Shown here piece after piece: positions 55,447-63,675 of a stretch of DNA of 64,000 bases. Position 1 is the stretch's first letter; the number at the start of each line of letters is the position of its first letter. This DNA comes from Roseospira marina (GTDB taxonomy: Bacteria > Pseudomonadota > Alphaproteobacteria > Rhodospirillales > Rhodospirillaceae). The notes below the pieces were generated by a model, which ran no database searches, was not told the DNA's origin, and worked only from the letters and a program-made list of their open reading frames with translations. The stretch is taken from NCBI RefSeq assembly GCF_014197855.1, contig NZ_JACIGJ010000015.1, positions 1 through 64,000 of the forward strand, in the 5' to 3' direction. The position numbers and the translations under genes are program-made.

Positions 55447-56028
55447 TTACGCGGCGTGGATAATGCCGCCCATGAGTGCCAAAGCCTGACGAAACTCCGT
55501 CGTCAGAATGCCCGCCTCAATGGCCGCCAGAGCATCCGCCAGATGCTCGTTCTTCTTCGTCAGTTTCATCGCGCCGCCCGACTTGTGCCGGATCCATGGG
55601 GCCTCCGGATAGGTCGCGACCGCCCACTTGATGATCTCCGCCTTCGATGCCGTCCTGGAACCGACCGACGCCAGCTTGGTCTCAAGTGGCTGCACCTGGA
55701 TCAGCGGTGCACCCATCATGTCGAACGTCGTCATGAGACCAAGTGCGATGCCCAGACCCCAGGCGGCCCGCGCCGACTGCGCCCCCTGGGGAATTTCCGC
55801 CATGGCGAGAGCGGCACCGTCCGCCGCCTTACGAATGCCCCGGCTGATCTCCTGCGCGCGGCGCAGATCATCGGAGTTCCGACGCACCTGTTTGCTCGCC
55901 ACGGGCTCGGTCGCGATCAGAATCAGATCGTCGACCACGATCTCCATGGACGGCAACAGAAGGCGCGTCACGGCAACGCCCGTGTTGCAGAGTGACGGAT
56001 CGACACCGACAATTCTCAATTCACGCAT
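55447..56028 (-). CDS. RuvC-like Holliday junction resolvase (193 aa)
   Basis: RNase H-fold start R-I-V-G-V-D-P-S-L-C-N-T-G-V-A-V (first Asp near 8), A-L-A-M-A-E-I-P-Q-G-A-Q near 80 (Glu), and C-terminal K-N-E-H-L-A-D-A-L-A-A-I-E near 165-177 (acidic pair). This matches phage RuvC-type crossover nucleases. It should trim branched replication intermediates before packaging. The ATG at 56028 shares its A with the TGA of the preceding gene. Confidence 0.8.
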   Translation of the reverse strand: MRELRIVGVDPSLCNTGVAVTRLLLPSMEIVVDDLILIATEPVASKQVRRNSDDLRRAQEISRGIRKAADGAALAMAEIPQGAQSARAAWGLGIALGLMTTFDMMGAPLIQVQPLETKLASVGSRTASKAEIIKWAVATYPEAPWIRHKSGGAMKLTKKNEHLADALAAIEAGILTTEFRQALALMGGIIHAA

Positions 56029-56480
56029 CACCAGGAACCCCATTCGGCTGTTTCAATATAACCTTCCTTCTCAACCGCTTCTTTCTTTTGCTTCTGTTCT
56101 GCCGCCTCCTTTTTGGCGCGTGCGCACTTTTGTTTCTCCTTTTTTCTGAAATCCGCCTTGAGCGCGCCGAAATTGCTGTTCGCATGTTTTTCGATAAACT
56201 CATGCGCGCTCTTGAACATGTCGAAGAACTGGAACCCCGGAACCTCGATGTACGAGTACGCCTGCTGGTCGACCGGCGTGAGCCGGAACATCACGTCGTT
56301 CGTCTTGTAGCCCCGCACACTGGCCAGAAAGAACTCCTCGCTGCCGCTGAGCGGCGCGCGAATGATCGTCTTGTTGGGGCATACCGCCGTGACCGTGCGC
56401 GGCCCAACCAGCTCCAACACCTGATCGATCGGCAGCGTCTCGCACAGGTATTCCGCCAACGCATCCATCGCCGTCTTCAT
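56028..56480 (-). CDS. Unknown protein ending in E-W-G-S-W (150 aa)
   Basis: Folded N-terminal 100 residues (V-L-E-L-V-G-P-R-T-V-T-A-V, then Y-I-E-V-P-G-F-Q-F-F), followed by a Lys/Glu/Gln coiled linker and final T-A-E-W-G-S-W, the same tail type as the array at 34-35.7 kb. Position beside resolvase and Rad50-like genes suggests a role in recombination or replication. ATG at 56480 chosen; GAGG comes from the edge of palindrome site 21. Confidence 0.6.
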   Translation of the reverse strand: MKTAMDALAEYLCETLPIDQVLELVGPRTVTAVCPNKTIIRAPLSGSEEFFLASVRGYKTNDVMFRLTPVDQQAYSYIEVPGFQFFDMFKSAHEFIEKHANSNFGALKADFRKKEKQKCARAKKEAAEQKQKKEAVEKEGYIETAEWGSW

Positions 56481-56487
56481 CGCAACC

Positions 56488-56505
56488 TCAATCAATTCTG
56501 ATTGA
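56488..56505. promoter_or_regulatory. Palindromic 18-bp motif, site 21
   Basis: TCAATCA-ATTC-TGATTGA, perfect arms, 7 bp upstream of the ATG at 56480 and directly after a GCTATATT element, so a bound protein would cover the transcription start. Confidence 0.75.
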
Positions 56506-56535
56506 TACAATATAGCACTTTTGCGACGGCGCGCG

Positions 56536-58473
56536 TCAGGTCACCCATTCGACACTCGCCAAGCCGCCGTGCTTGCGCACCGTCAGCACCTGCGAGATCC
56601 AGTCGCGCAGAGACCGATGCGAAATCACCATGACGGTGCCGCGTTCGCGCGCCTTCTCCTCCAGAATGCCCATGAGACGTTCCAGACCGGCGCTATCGAG
56701 TGCGTCGTCGATCTCGTCGCCAAAGAACAGCTCGATCGGCTTGGTCGCGCGGCTCGCCACCAGGTCCTGAAGGGCGAGGGCGCACGCGACACGCACCTTG
56801 CGCTTCTCGCCGCCAGACAGCGCCGCAAAGGAGTCCCCGCCGGCGGCGTGTACAACGTCGATGGTGAACTTCTCCCGCAGCTCGCCCTTCGCCGTGCGCG
56901 TCAGCGTCGACCATGTGGCCTGGGCGTGGCCATCGGTCAGCGTGCCGAGGTAGCGCGCCGTGCGCTCGTTAAGGAACGGCGTCACGGTGTCGAGAATGAG
57001 GGCGCGGACGCCGCCCGGTCCATAGACACGCACGACCTGCTCGGCCACCTCGACCTTCTTCTGGCCGGCGGGCAGGGCGGTTGTTTTGATGGCGTTGATC
57101 TTCTCGGTCAGCGCCGTGATCAGCGCGGTCTGCTCAGCCACCTCGGCGTCGTGCGGATTAGGCTCGGTTTTGCGCGTCTCGGCGTCGGTCAGATACTTGC
57201 GCGCCTGCTCGGTGTGCCGCGCGACCTCACTCAACCGCGCGGCGCGTGCGTCGATATCCCGTCTCAGAGCGTCACGCTGCGCGTTCAACGCTGCAACGCT
57301 TGTCATGCTCGCGCGATGTTCTTCCAACGCATCAGCGAGCATCTGAGCGCGCGTCTGTGCGTCATCCGCGACTGTTTTCTGTGCTTTGCAGCGCGCAACG
57401 ACGTCGTGCAGGGATTGACCGAGGTGCGCGCGCACCTCGGTCAGATCGCCCGTCTCGTAGGTCTTGCCACATTCGCCGCACGGGGTACCGACCAGCTCCT
57501 CCGTGTTGGTCAGACGCGCCTTGGTCGCGCGCACCTCGTCGACCAGGCGCGTGAGCTTGGAGCGTTCGATGCCGGCGGTTCGATCAGCCTTGGCGGCGTC
57601 ATCGGCCAGCTCGCGCTCGCGCTGCCGTTCGCCTTCAAGACCGGCGATCTTGGCGTCGACCTCCGCGAGCTGCGCCGCCAGTTCGGTCGGATCATAGACC
57701 TCAGCCGCGCGCGCAGCCGTCTTCGCTTCACCCGCCGCAGCCTTCGCCAACTCGCGCGCCGCCAAGACGCGCGCGGCGCGCTCGCGTTCGAACACCTCCT
57801 GCCGGCGCTCGGCTCCAATCAGATTTGACTGAACAATTTCCAGACGATCATTCAGGCGCGCAAGGTCGCGCTCCACCTCCGACAATTGGGCGCGCTCCGC
57901 GACCAGAACGGCGCGCGCGGTGTCATGCGCCTGCTCCAGCAGCGTGATGCCGGCCGCCTCCTCGACCAGCAGCTTGAGTTGCTTGTCAGTCAGCGCCGGC
58001 AGATCAGGCATCTGCTCCTGGGCGGCGTACACGGCCGCCCGAAATACCTCGTAAGAGCAGCCGATGACGCGCACGACCTCCGCCTGTGTCAGCTTGTCCG
58101 TGCCCTTCGTCAGATCGGTACTGGCGCCGGTCCCGTCCAGCTTGAGCAGATGGACCGCGTTCTTGCCCGTCTTGTGCTTGCGATGGCGGATGATCCGGTA
58201 GATGTCCTCCCCATCCTTCACATCGAGCTGGACGCACGTCTCTTTGCCGACGGTGCGGTTGACCACGCCGTCGCCGGTGACGCCGCGCGCCGTGATGCCG
58301 AAGAGACACCACGACAGCGCATCGGCGATCGAGGACTTGCCGGCGCCGTTGCTGTCGGCCGACGAGTCATCGTCGTTGACCCCCTGGATCAGCATCAAAC
58401 CCACGTCGTCGAGCCCGATCGTGGCCTCGCCGATCGTGAGGAAATTCTGGATGACCATATCCGTGAATTTCAT
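56536..58473 (-). CDS. Rad50/SbcC-like recombination ATPase (645 aa)
   Basis: Counterpart of T4 gp46. Walker A S-N-G-A-G-K-S-S near 40-47, long coiled coil at about 170-500 interrupted by a zinc hook P-C-G-E-C-G-K-T-Y near 328-336, signature-like L-S-G-G-E-K-R-K near 545 and Walker B F-F-G-D-E-I-D-D near 580. With the nuclease partner at 59359-60438 it should process double-strand ends. A near-match of the 18-bp palindrome lies in its coding sequence (57815-57832). ATGA overlap with the preceding gene. Confidence 0.9.
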   Translation of the reverse strand: MKFTDMVIQNFLTIGEATIGLDDVGLMLIQGVNDDDSSADSNGAGKSSIADALSWCLFGITARGVTGDGVVNRTVGKETCVQLDVKDGEDIYRIIRHRKHKTGKNAVHLLKLDGTGASTDLTKGTDKLTQAEVVRVIGCSYEVFRAAVYAAQEQMPDLPALTDKQLKLLVEEAAGITLLEQAHDTARAVLVAERAQLSEVERDLARLNDRLEIVQSNLIGAERRQEVFERERAARVLAARELAKAAAGEAKTAARAAEVYDPTELAAQLAEVDAKIAGLEGERQRERELADDAAKADRTAGIERSKLTRLVDEVRATKARLTNTEELVGTPCGECGKTYETGDLTEVRAHLGQSLHDVVARCKAQKTVADDAQTRAQMLADALEEHRASMTSVAALNAQRDALRRDIDARAARLSEVARHTEQARKYLTDAETRKTEPNPHDAEVAEQTALITALTEKINAIKTTALPAGQKKVEVAEQVVRVYGPGGVRALILDTVTPFLNERTARYLGTLTDGHAQATWSTLTRTAKGELREKFTIDVVHAAGGDSFAALSGGEKRKVRVACALALQDLVASRATKPIELFFGDEIDDALDSAGLERLMGILEEKARERGTVMVISHRSLRDWISQVLTVRKHGGLASVEWVT

Positions 58474-58883
58474 CGGCTCGCTCCCACTTCAGCCGCCTCG
58501 CTGCGACGCGGACGGCCCGATCCGGCCGGCTGCGGACGGCGACGGCCAAGAACCTTCGTCAGCCCCGCCGCACGCAGGCGCTGCTTGGTCTTGCCCGCGA
58601 TGCTCAAGTCGGCCACCGTCAGCATCTCCACATCGTGCGGCGCCATTCGATGACACGGCGAACGCGCGAACATCTCGTGGATCGCTTCGACCTGCCGGTG
58701 CCGGCGCAACATGCACAAAAGGCTGGCGTCTTTGTTCGGCCAGAGAATGTCGCCCAGCCGCGGCGCCACCTCCCACGCCTTGTCCATCGAGCCGAGCTGA
58801 AGATGGATGAGGCGAACCTCCTTCCAGCCGAACGTGGTGGGAACCTCATAGAGGGCGGTGAACTTTGCCTTTCGCTCGCTCAT
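58470..58883 (-). CDS. Unknown protein (137 aa)
   Basis: Between the Rad50- and Mre11-like genes, overlapping both neighbours. N-terminal K-F-T-A-L-Y-E-V-P and V-R-L-I-H-L-Q-L-G; helical middle with L-C-M-L-R-R-H-R; basic, Pro/Arg-rich end. Perhaps a nucleic-acid-binding partner of the nuclease complex. No family recognised. Confidence 0.58.
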   Translation of the reverse strand: MSERKAKFTALYEVPTTFGWKEVRLIHLQLGSMDKAWEVAPRLGDILWPNKDASLLCMLRRHRQVEAIHEMFARSPCHRMAPHDVEMLTVADLSIAGKTKQRLRAAGLTKVLGRRRPQPAGSGRPRRSEAAEVGASR

Positions 58884-59278
58884 GCCCGCTTCTCCATCGC
58901 TCGCATCTCGGCGTTGATCGCATCGGCGTAGCTGCCGCCATCGACCGAAGCTGGCCGCGACGCGGCCGGACGATCCGTCCGGCTATTGGGCTTCTGATGA
59001 CGTGACGCGGCCGGACGATCCGTCCGGCTATTGGGCTTCTGATGACGTGACGCGGCCGAAGCGCCGACCCGGACGCGCGACCGATCGTTGCGCTCCGCCT
59101 TCGTCACGATCACATTCGCGTCCGGGTGGCGCTCCTTGTACCCCTGCGCCGTGACGAAGGGGAGCCCAGCGTAGGTCTCCTGGATCATCTCGACGCGCTC
59201 ACCGACCCGCGCGCCCTTGTCGTCGTAGGTGTAGATGATGCGCTTCCGCTCCATGCGGACGGTGAACAGATCACCCAT
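58880..59278 (-). CDS. Unknown protein with a 15-residue tandem repeat (132 aa)
   Basis: N-terminal 65 residues are a compact beta/alpha unit (F-T-V-R-M-E-R-K-R-I-I-Y-T-Y-D, V-T-A-Q-G-Y-K-E-R-H-P). The middle contains S-R-H-Q-K-P-N-S-R-T-D-R-P-A-A twice, from a 45-bp exact DNA repeat (58959-59048), and is basic and disordered. GAGGAG precedes the ATG at 59278. Unknown function. Confidence 0.6.
   Translation of the reverse strand: MGDLFTVRMERKRIIYTYDDKGARVGERVEMIQETYAGLPFVTAQGYKERHPDANVIVTKAERNDRSRVRVGASAASRHQKPNSRTDRPAASRHQKPNSRTDRPAASRPASVDGGSYADAINAEMRAMEKRA
58959..59048. repeat. 45-bp tandem repeat, two exact copies
   Basis: Units 58959-59003 and 59004-59048 are identical, with 10 bp of a third. 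In frame, so copy number can change without breaking the gene. Confidence 0.9.
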
Positions 59279-59301
59279 GTTGCTCTCCTCGTGTCTTCGT
59301 G

Positions 59302-59347
59302 CCATCGCGAATTAGCGAATTCGTATATTCGCGAATTCGCGATGGCA
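59302..59347. repeat. Long palindrome, about 19-bp arms
   Basis: GCCATCGCGAATT(A)GCGAAT and ATTCGC(G)AATTCGCGATGGC around a 6-base loop, between the Mre11-like stop and the next gene. AT-rich core, probably extrudes; may act as terminator or mRNA end. Confidence 0.7.
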
Positions 59348-59358
59348 TAGCGAATGGA

Positions 59359-60438
59359 TTAGTCAGCGCGCGCGAGGCTTTCGCGCGTCTTGATCAAGAC
59401 TTCCTCGGCTAGACAGGTGACGGCGGCCTTGTCCTCGTAGTCGAGCATGGCGACGAAATCGAGCACCGACGTCTCAATTGAGGCGCCGGCCGAGACGCTG
59501 GCCCCGGCGCGCGCGACGGTGGCTGTTTCCCGCACAGCCTGGATCACGACGCCCTGCGCCTTCTTGTCCATCAGGATCTGACGCAGCTCTTTCTCCTGCG
59601 CGGGCTTGATGCTCTCGAAGCGGACGCGGACATAGTTGCCGTCGACCGTCAGAGTCAATTCGTCCTCATCGGCCGCATCAACCTCGGTGATCTCGATAAA
59701 CGACGGCGCCCGGCTTGCCCGGAACGTCACCTCGTCGTCGACGATCAGGAAACCAGCCTTGCTGCCGATATCGCGCCACGTCTGCTGCGTCGTAGCGCCG
59801 ATCGAGAACACGCCGTGCCCGAGACAGGCGTGATTGTGAAAATGCCCACTGAAGACGCGCCGGAAGCCCCAGCCGATGTCGCCGATCTCCTTCGGATCCA
59901 GGGCGTTGTCGAACGCCACAGGCAGCGAGCCATTGATCGGCGCGTGGATGATCAGATCAGCGCCTCGACGCTGCTCGGCCGGGATCGTGTTTACACTCTC
60001 GCGCAGGGCCTCCAGCGTGGCGCGCCAGGGGACCATGAACACGACGTGATCGTCGACGTCGACGGCCGTCGGTCGCGTGACCACGGTGAAGCCCTCGATC
60101 GTAGACAACACCTGAATGGCGTTGCCCAGCTCCGTCGTGTCGTTGGACTTCAGGTCGTGGTTGCCGGGAATGGCGTGAATCTGAACGCCCCGATCCACGA
60201 TGCCGCGAATGGTCTCAACGACGGGGTTCAGCACGCTCGGATCGACCGAGCCGCGGACGTGAAACAGATCGCCGGCCAGGAACATCATGGTCCCGCCGCG
60301 CTCCAGCAGTTCATCGGCCTGGCGGGTCAGCTCCTTCAGGATCGTGGAGAGCCGCGAGTTGACGCCGCCCTCGGTGGTCTCGCTGAACGCCGACCAGTTG
60401 TGGCAGTGATGATCGGACGAGATCGAGTAGGGGATCAT
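59359..60438 (-). CDS. Mre11/SbcD-like nuclease (359 aa)
   Basis: Counterpart of T4 gp47. Metallophosphoesterase motifs: I-S-S-D-H-H-C-H near 7-13, F-L-A-G-D-L-F-H near 53-60, I-P-G-N-H-D-L near 93-99 and V-F-S-G-H-F-H-N-H near 200-208. The C-terminal half would bind the Rad50-like protein. Palindrome site 22 lies 9 bp upstream of the ATG in place of a clear ribosome site. Confidence 0.9.
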   Translation of the reverse strand: MIPYSISSDHHCHNWSAFSETTEGGVNSRLSTILKELTRQADELLERGGTMMFLAGDLFHVRGSVDPSVLNPVVETIRGIVDRGVQIHAIPGNHDLKSNDTTELGNAIQVLSTIEGFTVVTRPTAVDVDDHVVFMVPWRATLEALRESVNTIPAEQRRGADLIIHAPINGSLPVAFDNALDPKEIGDIGWGFRRVFSGHFHNHACLGHGVFSIGATTQQTWRDIGSKAGFLIVDDEVTFRASRAPSFIEITEVDAADEDELTLTVDGNYVRVRFESIKPAQEKELRQILMDKKAQGVVIQAVRETATVARAGASVSAGASIETSVLDFVAMLDYEDKAAVTCLAEEVLIKTRESLARAD

Positions 60439-60447
60439 CGCGCATTT

Positions 60448-60465
60448 CCAATCAGATTTGATTTA
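60448..60465. promoter_or_regulatory. Palindromic 18-bp motif, site 22
   Basis: CCAATCA-GATT-TGATTTA, 9 bp upstream of the Mre11-like gene. Confidence 0.72.
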
Positions 60466-60475
60466 TCATTTCGGT

Positions 60476-60509
60476 GTTGCGGCGCCTAACACGCGCCAGG
60501 CGCCGCAAC
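60476..60509. terminator. 11-bp hairpin between AAA and Mre11-like genes
   Basis: GTTGCGGCGCC, 12-base loop, GGCGCCGCAAC. No T-run, so termination is uncertain. Confidence 0.5.
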
Positions 60510-60517
60510 CTTTCGAA

Positions 60518-62242
60518 CTAGGAGTTCTGGATGTCCTGTTCGAAGCGCCGTGCCCGCTCCACGAACCGCTCGATATGCCGGATCGTTGGCTCGATGTCCT
60601 CGCTTCGCGCCAGGGCCTGCGCATGCCGGATTGCGCTCTTGATCTGCCGGCCGTTGAGGTCGTAGTGCGCCAAAACGTCCGGGTCGATATGGTCCAGCCC
60701 GGCCGCCAGCAGCAGATTGCCCCAGACCCTCTTGCGCCACTCGTTGTCGATGGCGCCGAAGCGGATCGCCAACGAAACGCGGCTATAGAACGCGCGGTCA
60801 ATGTTCCGCACACGATTGGTCGTGAGGAACATCACGCCCTGGTGATACTCCAAAAGGCGCAAGAACACGCCGACCATCGCGTTACGAACGATATCCTTCT
60901 CGTCGCGCTCCTCCAGGAAGATGTCGGCTTCGTCCAGCAGAATGACGGCGTTCCACGTCATCGCAACGTCAAGGATCTCGCGAAGCGACACTTCCAAAGC
61001 CCGCGGATCAGTGCCCAATTCACCGACCGAAATAGTGTAGAGAGGCCGGCGCAACAGCTCCGACACCGCCTCGGCCGTCAACGTCTTCCCTCGGCCCGGT
61101 TCGCCGTGCAGCAGGAAGATGGTGCCACCACCCTTGCTCTCGATGACGTCCTCGAAGCCGGTCTGACCGTTCCGCACCAAGACCTCGATCAGCTTCTTGT
61201 CCTGTTCGTCCAGAACGAGCTTGTCGTAGGCGTCTTCGCGGAATTTGATCTCCCGCAGATCGTCGATGTCCAGGCGGCCCCACTGCTTACAGGCGAACGA
61301 GAAGCCATGAAGAGTGGGCAAGCACCGCCAGTATTCGCTGGTGTCGATTCCCACGGCGTCAGTGTTCGAGTCCGATTCGATCGTCTCAACGTCCAAAGCC
61401 CGAAGCTCGTTACGCCATCCGTCCGGTTCCATCTGCCTGAAGGATCGCACGTCGATCATGACCCGTCCGGTCGCCCGATACGAACGATCAGCAAAGTACG
61501 ACGACCGAACCAGATTGCCCGTGTAGGCGGCGTACACGGCGCCCTCGCAGAACGTTGCGAATTTCTCGCCACGAGTCTGCAACATCGCCTTGGTCTCGGG
61601 GTCGATCTTGTGGAGCCTCAGATCGCTAATCAGCATCCGATCAAACGCCGGCACCACGAAGTCAGTCGTCGCCTCTTCGATCTTGCCGTTGATCGCGGCG
61701 AGAACACGGAGCTTGAGCGTCCAATATCGCAAGAGCCACCCCTCGGTGAACTCGACGTCCTCGACAATTCCGCCGACGCGCTTGCCCTTCTGAACGTACC
61801 AGACCTCGCAGCCTTTCTCGAAGAAGGCGTGCATATCGTCATTTTCGATTTCACCGCGCTCGAACCGCTGGTTCTGACGCTCCTTCAACTCCTTTTCGAA
61901 CACCTTGAGTGCGCCGACAAACGAAGCGGCGTGCTTACGGTATTCAGGGTTGGTAAACTCAACATCGGCGATCTCGTTCTCGATCGTCTTGACGTGTTTC
62001 GCCAGCAGGTCGATCGGAAACCGCAACTCGTACTCATTGATCCGCCGACTGGACATGGTTTCATTCAAGGCCCGGCGAACCACACCATTCATATACCGAC
62101 CCGCAAGATCGAAATACACGACGCCGCGATCGTCGATCTTTTTAAAAAGATCAGTACTCTCCAGAACCACGACACCGGTCGACTCGCCGATCGTTTCACC
62201 TTCAGCTTCGGTCGTTTCGGCCACAATCACGCCACCATCCAT
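60518..62242 (-). CDS. Large AAA-family ATPase (574 aa)
   Basis: Residues 1-355 are a novel N-terminal region with no recognised motif. The AAA core follows: Walker A H-G-E-P-G-R-G-K-T near 380, Walker B I-L-L-D-E-A-D-I-F near 433, sensor F-L-T-T-N-R near 465 and arginine fingers N-I-D-R-A-F-Y-S-R. The C-terminal helical lid is present. Resembles phage/eukaryote-type remodelling AAA proteins, not clamp loaders. ATG at 62242 fits GGAGAG; the earlier ATG is too close. Two palindromes (sites 23, 24) precede it. Confidence 0.8.
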   Translation of the reverse strand: MDGGVIVAETTEAEGETIGESTGVVVLESTDLFKKIDDRGVVYFDLAGRYMNGVVRRALNETMSSRRINEYELRFPIDLLAKHVKTIENEIADVEFTNPEYRKHAASFVGALKVFEKELKERQNQRFERGEIENDDMHAFFEKGCEVWYVQKGKRVGGIVEDVEFTEGWLLRYWTLKLRVLAAINGKIEEATTDFVVPAFDRMLISDLRLHKIDPETKAMLQTRGEKFATFCEGAVYAAYTGNLVRSSYFADRSYRATGRVMIDVRSFRQMEPDGWRNELRALDVETIESDSNTDAVGIDTSEYWRCLPTLHGFSFACKQWGRLDIDDLREIKFREDAYDKLVLDEQDKKLIEVLVRNGQTGFEDVIESKGGGTIFLLHGEPGRGKTLTAEAVSELLRRPLYTISVGELGTDPRALEVSLREILDVAMTWNAVILLDEADIFLEERDEKDIVRNAMVGVFLRLLEYHQGVMFLTTNRVRNIDRAFYSRVSLAIRFGAIDNEWRKRVWGNLLLAAGLDHIDPDVLAHYDLNGRQIKSAIRHAQALARSEDIEPTIRHIERFVERARRFEQDIQNS

Positions 62243-62263
62243 AATCATCTCTCCGTTGCGCGA

Positions 62264-62281
62264 TACGTCAGAATTGACTTA
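62264..62281. promoter_or_regulatory. Palindromic 18-bp motif, site 23
   Basis: TACGTCA-GAAT-TGACTTA, 21 bp upstream of the AAA gene and just downstream of a GCTATATA element near 62294, so positioned over the transcription start. Confidence 0.72.
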
Positions 62282-62323
62282 TGCACTTTATATAGCAGAC
62301 ACACAGCGGGGTTGCACAAGAAA

Positions 62324-62341
62324 ACAATCAAACCTGATTTA
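62324..62341. promoter_or_regulatory. Palindromic 18-bp motif, site 24
   Basis: ACAATCA-AACC-TGATTTA, overlapping the stop codon of the upstream gene, 42 bp from site 23. Confidence 0.65.
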
Positions 62342-62723
62342 TTTTTGTAGCGCGCGGACGGCGTGCAAAATTCTGAATAGGAACCATTCGGTAGCTGCCG
62401 GCGCGGATCATGACCGCGCGATCCCAAAAGGCGCTCAGGTGAACCAGGAACTTTTCGCCGGTCTCCTTGACCCGCACGACCACCAGGTGAACGCCCTTGG
62501 CCCGCAGCGCCATCAGAATCTCCTCATGGATACTCCAGCACGCCACGCCCTTGCTCAAGGCGGCCGCGATGCTCCGTTCACCCTGACGGCGCACATCGCG
62601 CAGCCGAGATTCCATGACGAAGACCAGCGTGCCCTTGGGCCAACGCCAAAGGGCGCCGACAACGCGGCGCCCTGTCTTCATTGGTTCAACCGTCACGCCA
62701 GTCGGCGGCGTCTTCCGTCTCAT
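62328..62723 (-). CDS. Unknown protein (131 aa)
   Basis: GGAGAG stands before the ATG at 62723, which is inside the end of the upstream gene; an ATG at 62681 is possible. Basic, with V-G-A-L-W-R-W-P-K-G-T-L-V-F-V-M and I-L-M-A-L-R-A-K-G-V-H-L-V-V-V-R-V; an alpha/beta nuclease-like fold is conceivable but no catalytic set is clear. Its stop codon is part of palindrome site 24. Confidence 0.55.
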   Translation of the reverse strand: MRRKTPPTGVTVEPMKTGRRVVGALWRWPKGTLVFVMESRLRDVRRQGERSIAAALSKGVACWSIHEEILMALRAKGVHLVVVRVKETGEKFLVHLSAFWDRAVMIRAGSYRMVPIQNFARRPRATKINQV

Positions 62724-63264
62724 AGGTTCTCTCCAGGTCGATGATCGTCACCTGACGGTCGACCGTCATCATCTGCGGACCGTAGCCGCGTCGCAAAACC
62801 TCGAACAGACGATCCTGGGCGCCGACGACCGGCGTATCGAGCTGCGTGTGGTTCTGCTGGGCGATCTCGTCGGTCAGCTTCGACCAGTGCATGGTGCGCA
62901 GACCAATCACGATAGCTTCGCCAATGAAGACGTCGCGCACGCTGTTCCACAGCGTGACGGTGCGACCGATCTGAAGCCGATTCATCCATGCCTTGCCCAG
63001 TCGCACGGTGTTGAACCGCGCATCCAGACCTACCGCGTCCCGGAAGGCGAGGTGAGGGCGGTAGCCCGGACATTCCGCGATTACCGCCTTCGTCTCTAGC
63101 TCGCCCGTGATCTCCGCAAGGCGCGCGTGCGTGATGCACATGGAATTGATGGCGCAAAAGTCGCACAGGTGCAGGGCGCGCTCACGATCCTTGGGCGTCA
63201 TCAGGGTCCACCGACCCGTTTCCGTCAAACGAACGCGGCGCAGATTTGTTTCAAACGTGGGCAT
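62686..63264 (-). CDS. Cysteine-cluster protein with ASCH-like domain (192 aa)
   Basis: N-terminal H-L-C-D-F-C-A-I-N-S-M-C, then A-E-C-P-G-Y about 30 residues on, suggests a metal site of four cysteines. The C-terminal half (L-G-K-A-W-M-N-R-L-Q-I-G-R-T-V-T-L-W, then I-V-I-G-L-R-T-M-H-W) resembles the ASCH/PUA-like RNA- or nucleotide-binding fold. Start at 63264 fits AGAGG spacing. Function unknown. Confidence 0.55.
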   Translation of the reverse strand: MPTFETNLRRVRLTETGRWTLMTPKDRERALHLCDFCAINSMCITHARLAEITGELETKAVIAECPGYRPHLAFRDAVGLDARFNTVRLGKAWMNRLQIGRTVTLWNSVRDVFIGEAIVIGLRTMHWSKLTDEIAQQNHTQLDTPVVGAQDRLFEVLRRGYGPQMMTVDRQVTIIDLERTYETEDAADWRDG

Positions 63265-63327
63265 AGCCATCCTCTCAAACGGTCTATACCCACGTTACAC
63301 GAAATCGCTTTTTAGCGCATTAGCGAT

Positions 63328-63675
63328 TTACGACGTTTGAATCACATCATCGGCATCATCGGCCATACACAGCATGGCGATCGTCACCTCGTTGACCGCG
63401 CGAATGGCGGTTGTGACCTTGAGGGTCACGTCGGCCGAGCCGCCATTGATAGCCTCGGCCAACCCGTCGATCTCATCGGGCGTCGGCAGGGCGTTCTCGC
63501 CATAGTTGGTCACGACGGTCTCGATCTCACAATTCAAGGTGCCGTCCTTGAGGGCCTTGTGCAGCAGGTTCAAGCTGCCCAGCAGCGCGTCGCGCTGCGC
63601 GCTTGTCAGCGCCAGCGTCACCATGTTCTTGCCCGCCAGATCCATCACGTCGGCAGCATCCATTGCGTCCGTCAT
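63328..63675 (-). CDS. Unknown protein (115 aa)
   Basis: Helical N-terminal half (L-T-S-A-Q-R-D-A-L-L-G-S-L-N-L-L-H-K-A-L), acidic, with a beta-strand V-T-L-K-V-T-T-A-I-R and a hydrophobic helix V-T-I-A-M-L-C-M-A. ATGA overlap with the upstream gene. No family recognised. Confidence 0.57.
   Translation of the reverse strand: MTDAMDAADVMDLAGKNMVTLALTSAQRDALLGSLNLLHKALKDGTLNCEIETVVTNYGENALPTPDEIDGLAEAINGGSADVTLKVTTAIRAVNEVTIAMLCMADDADDVIQTS

Noticed and set aside
57815-57832. Palindrome-like CCAATCA-GATT-TGACTGA inside the Rad50-like gene
   Set aside because: Good match but within coding sequence with no start nearby; may be chance.
60458-62350. 630-codon plus-strand open frame
   Set aside because: Antisense of the AAA ATPase gene; shadow frame.
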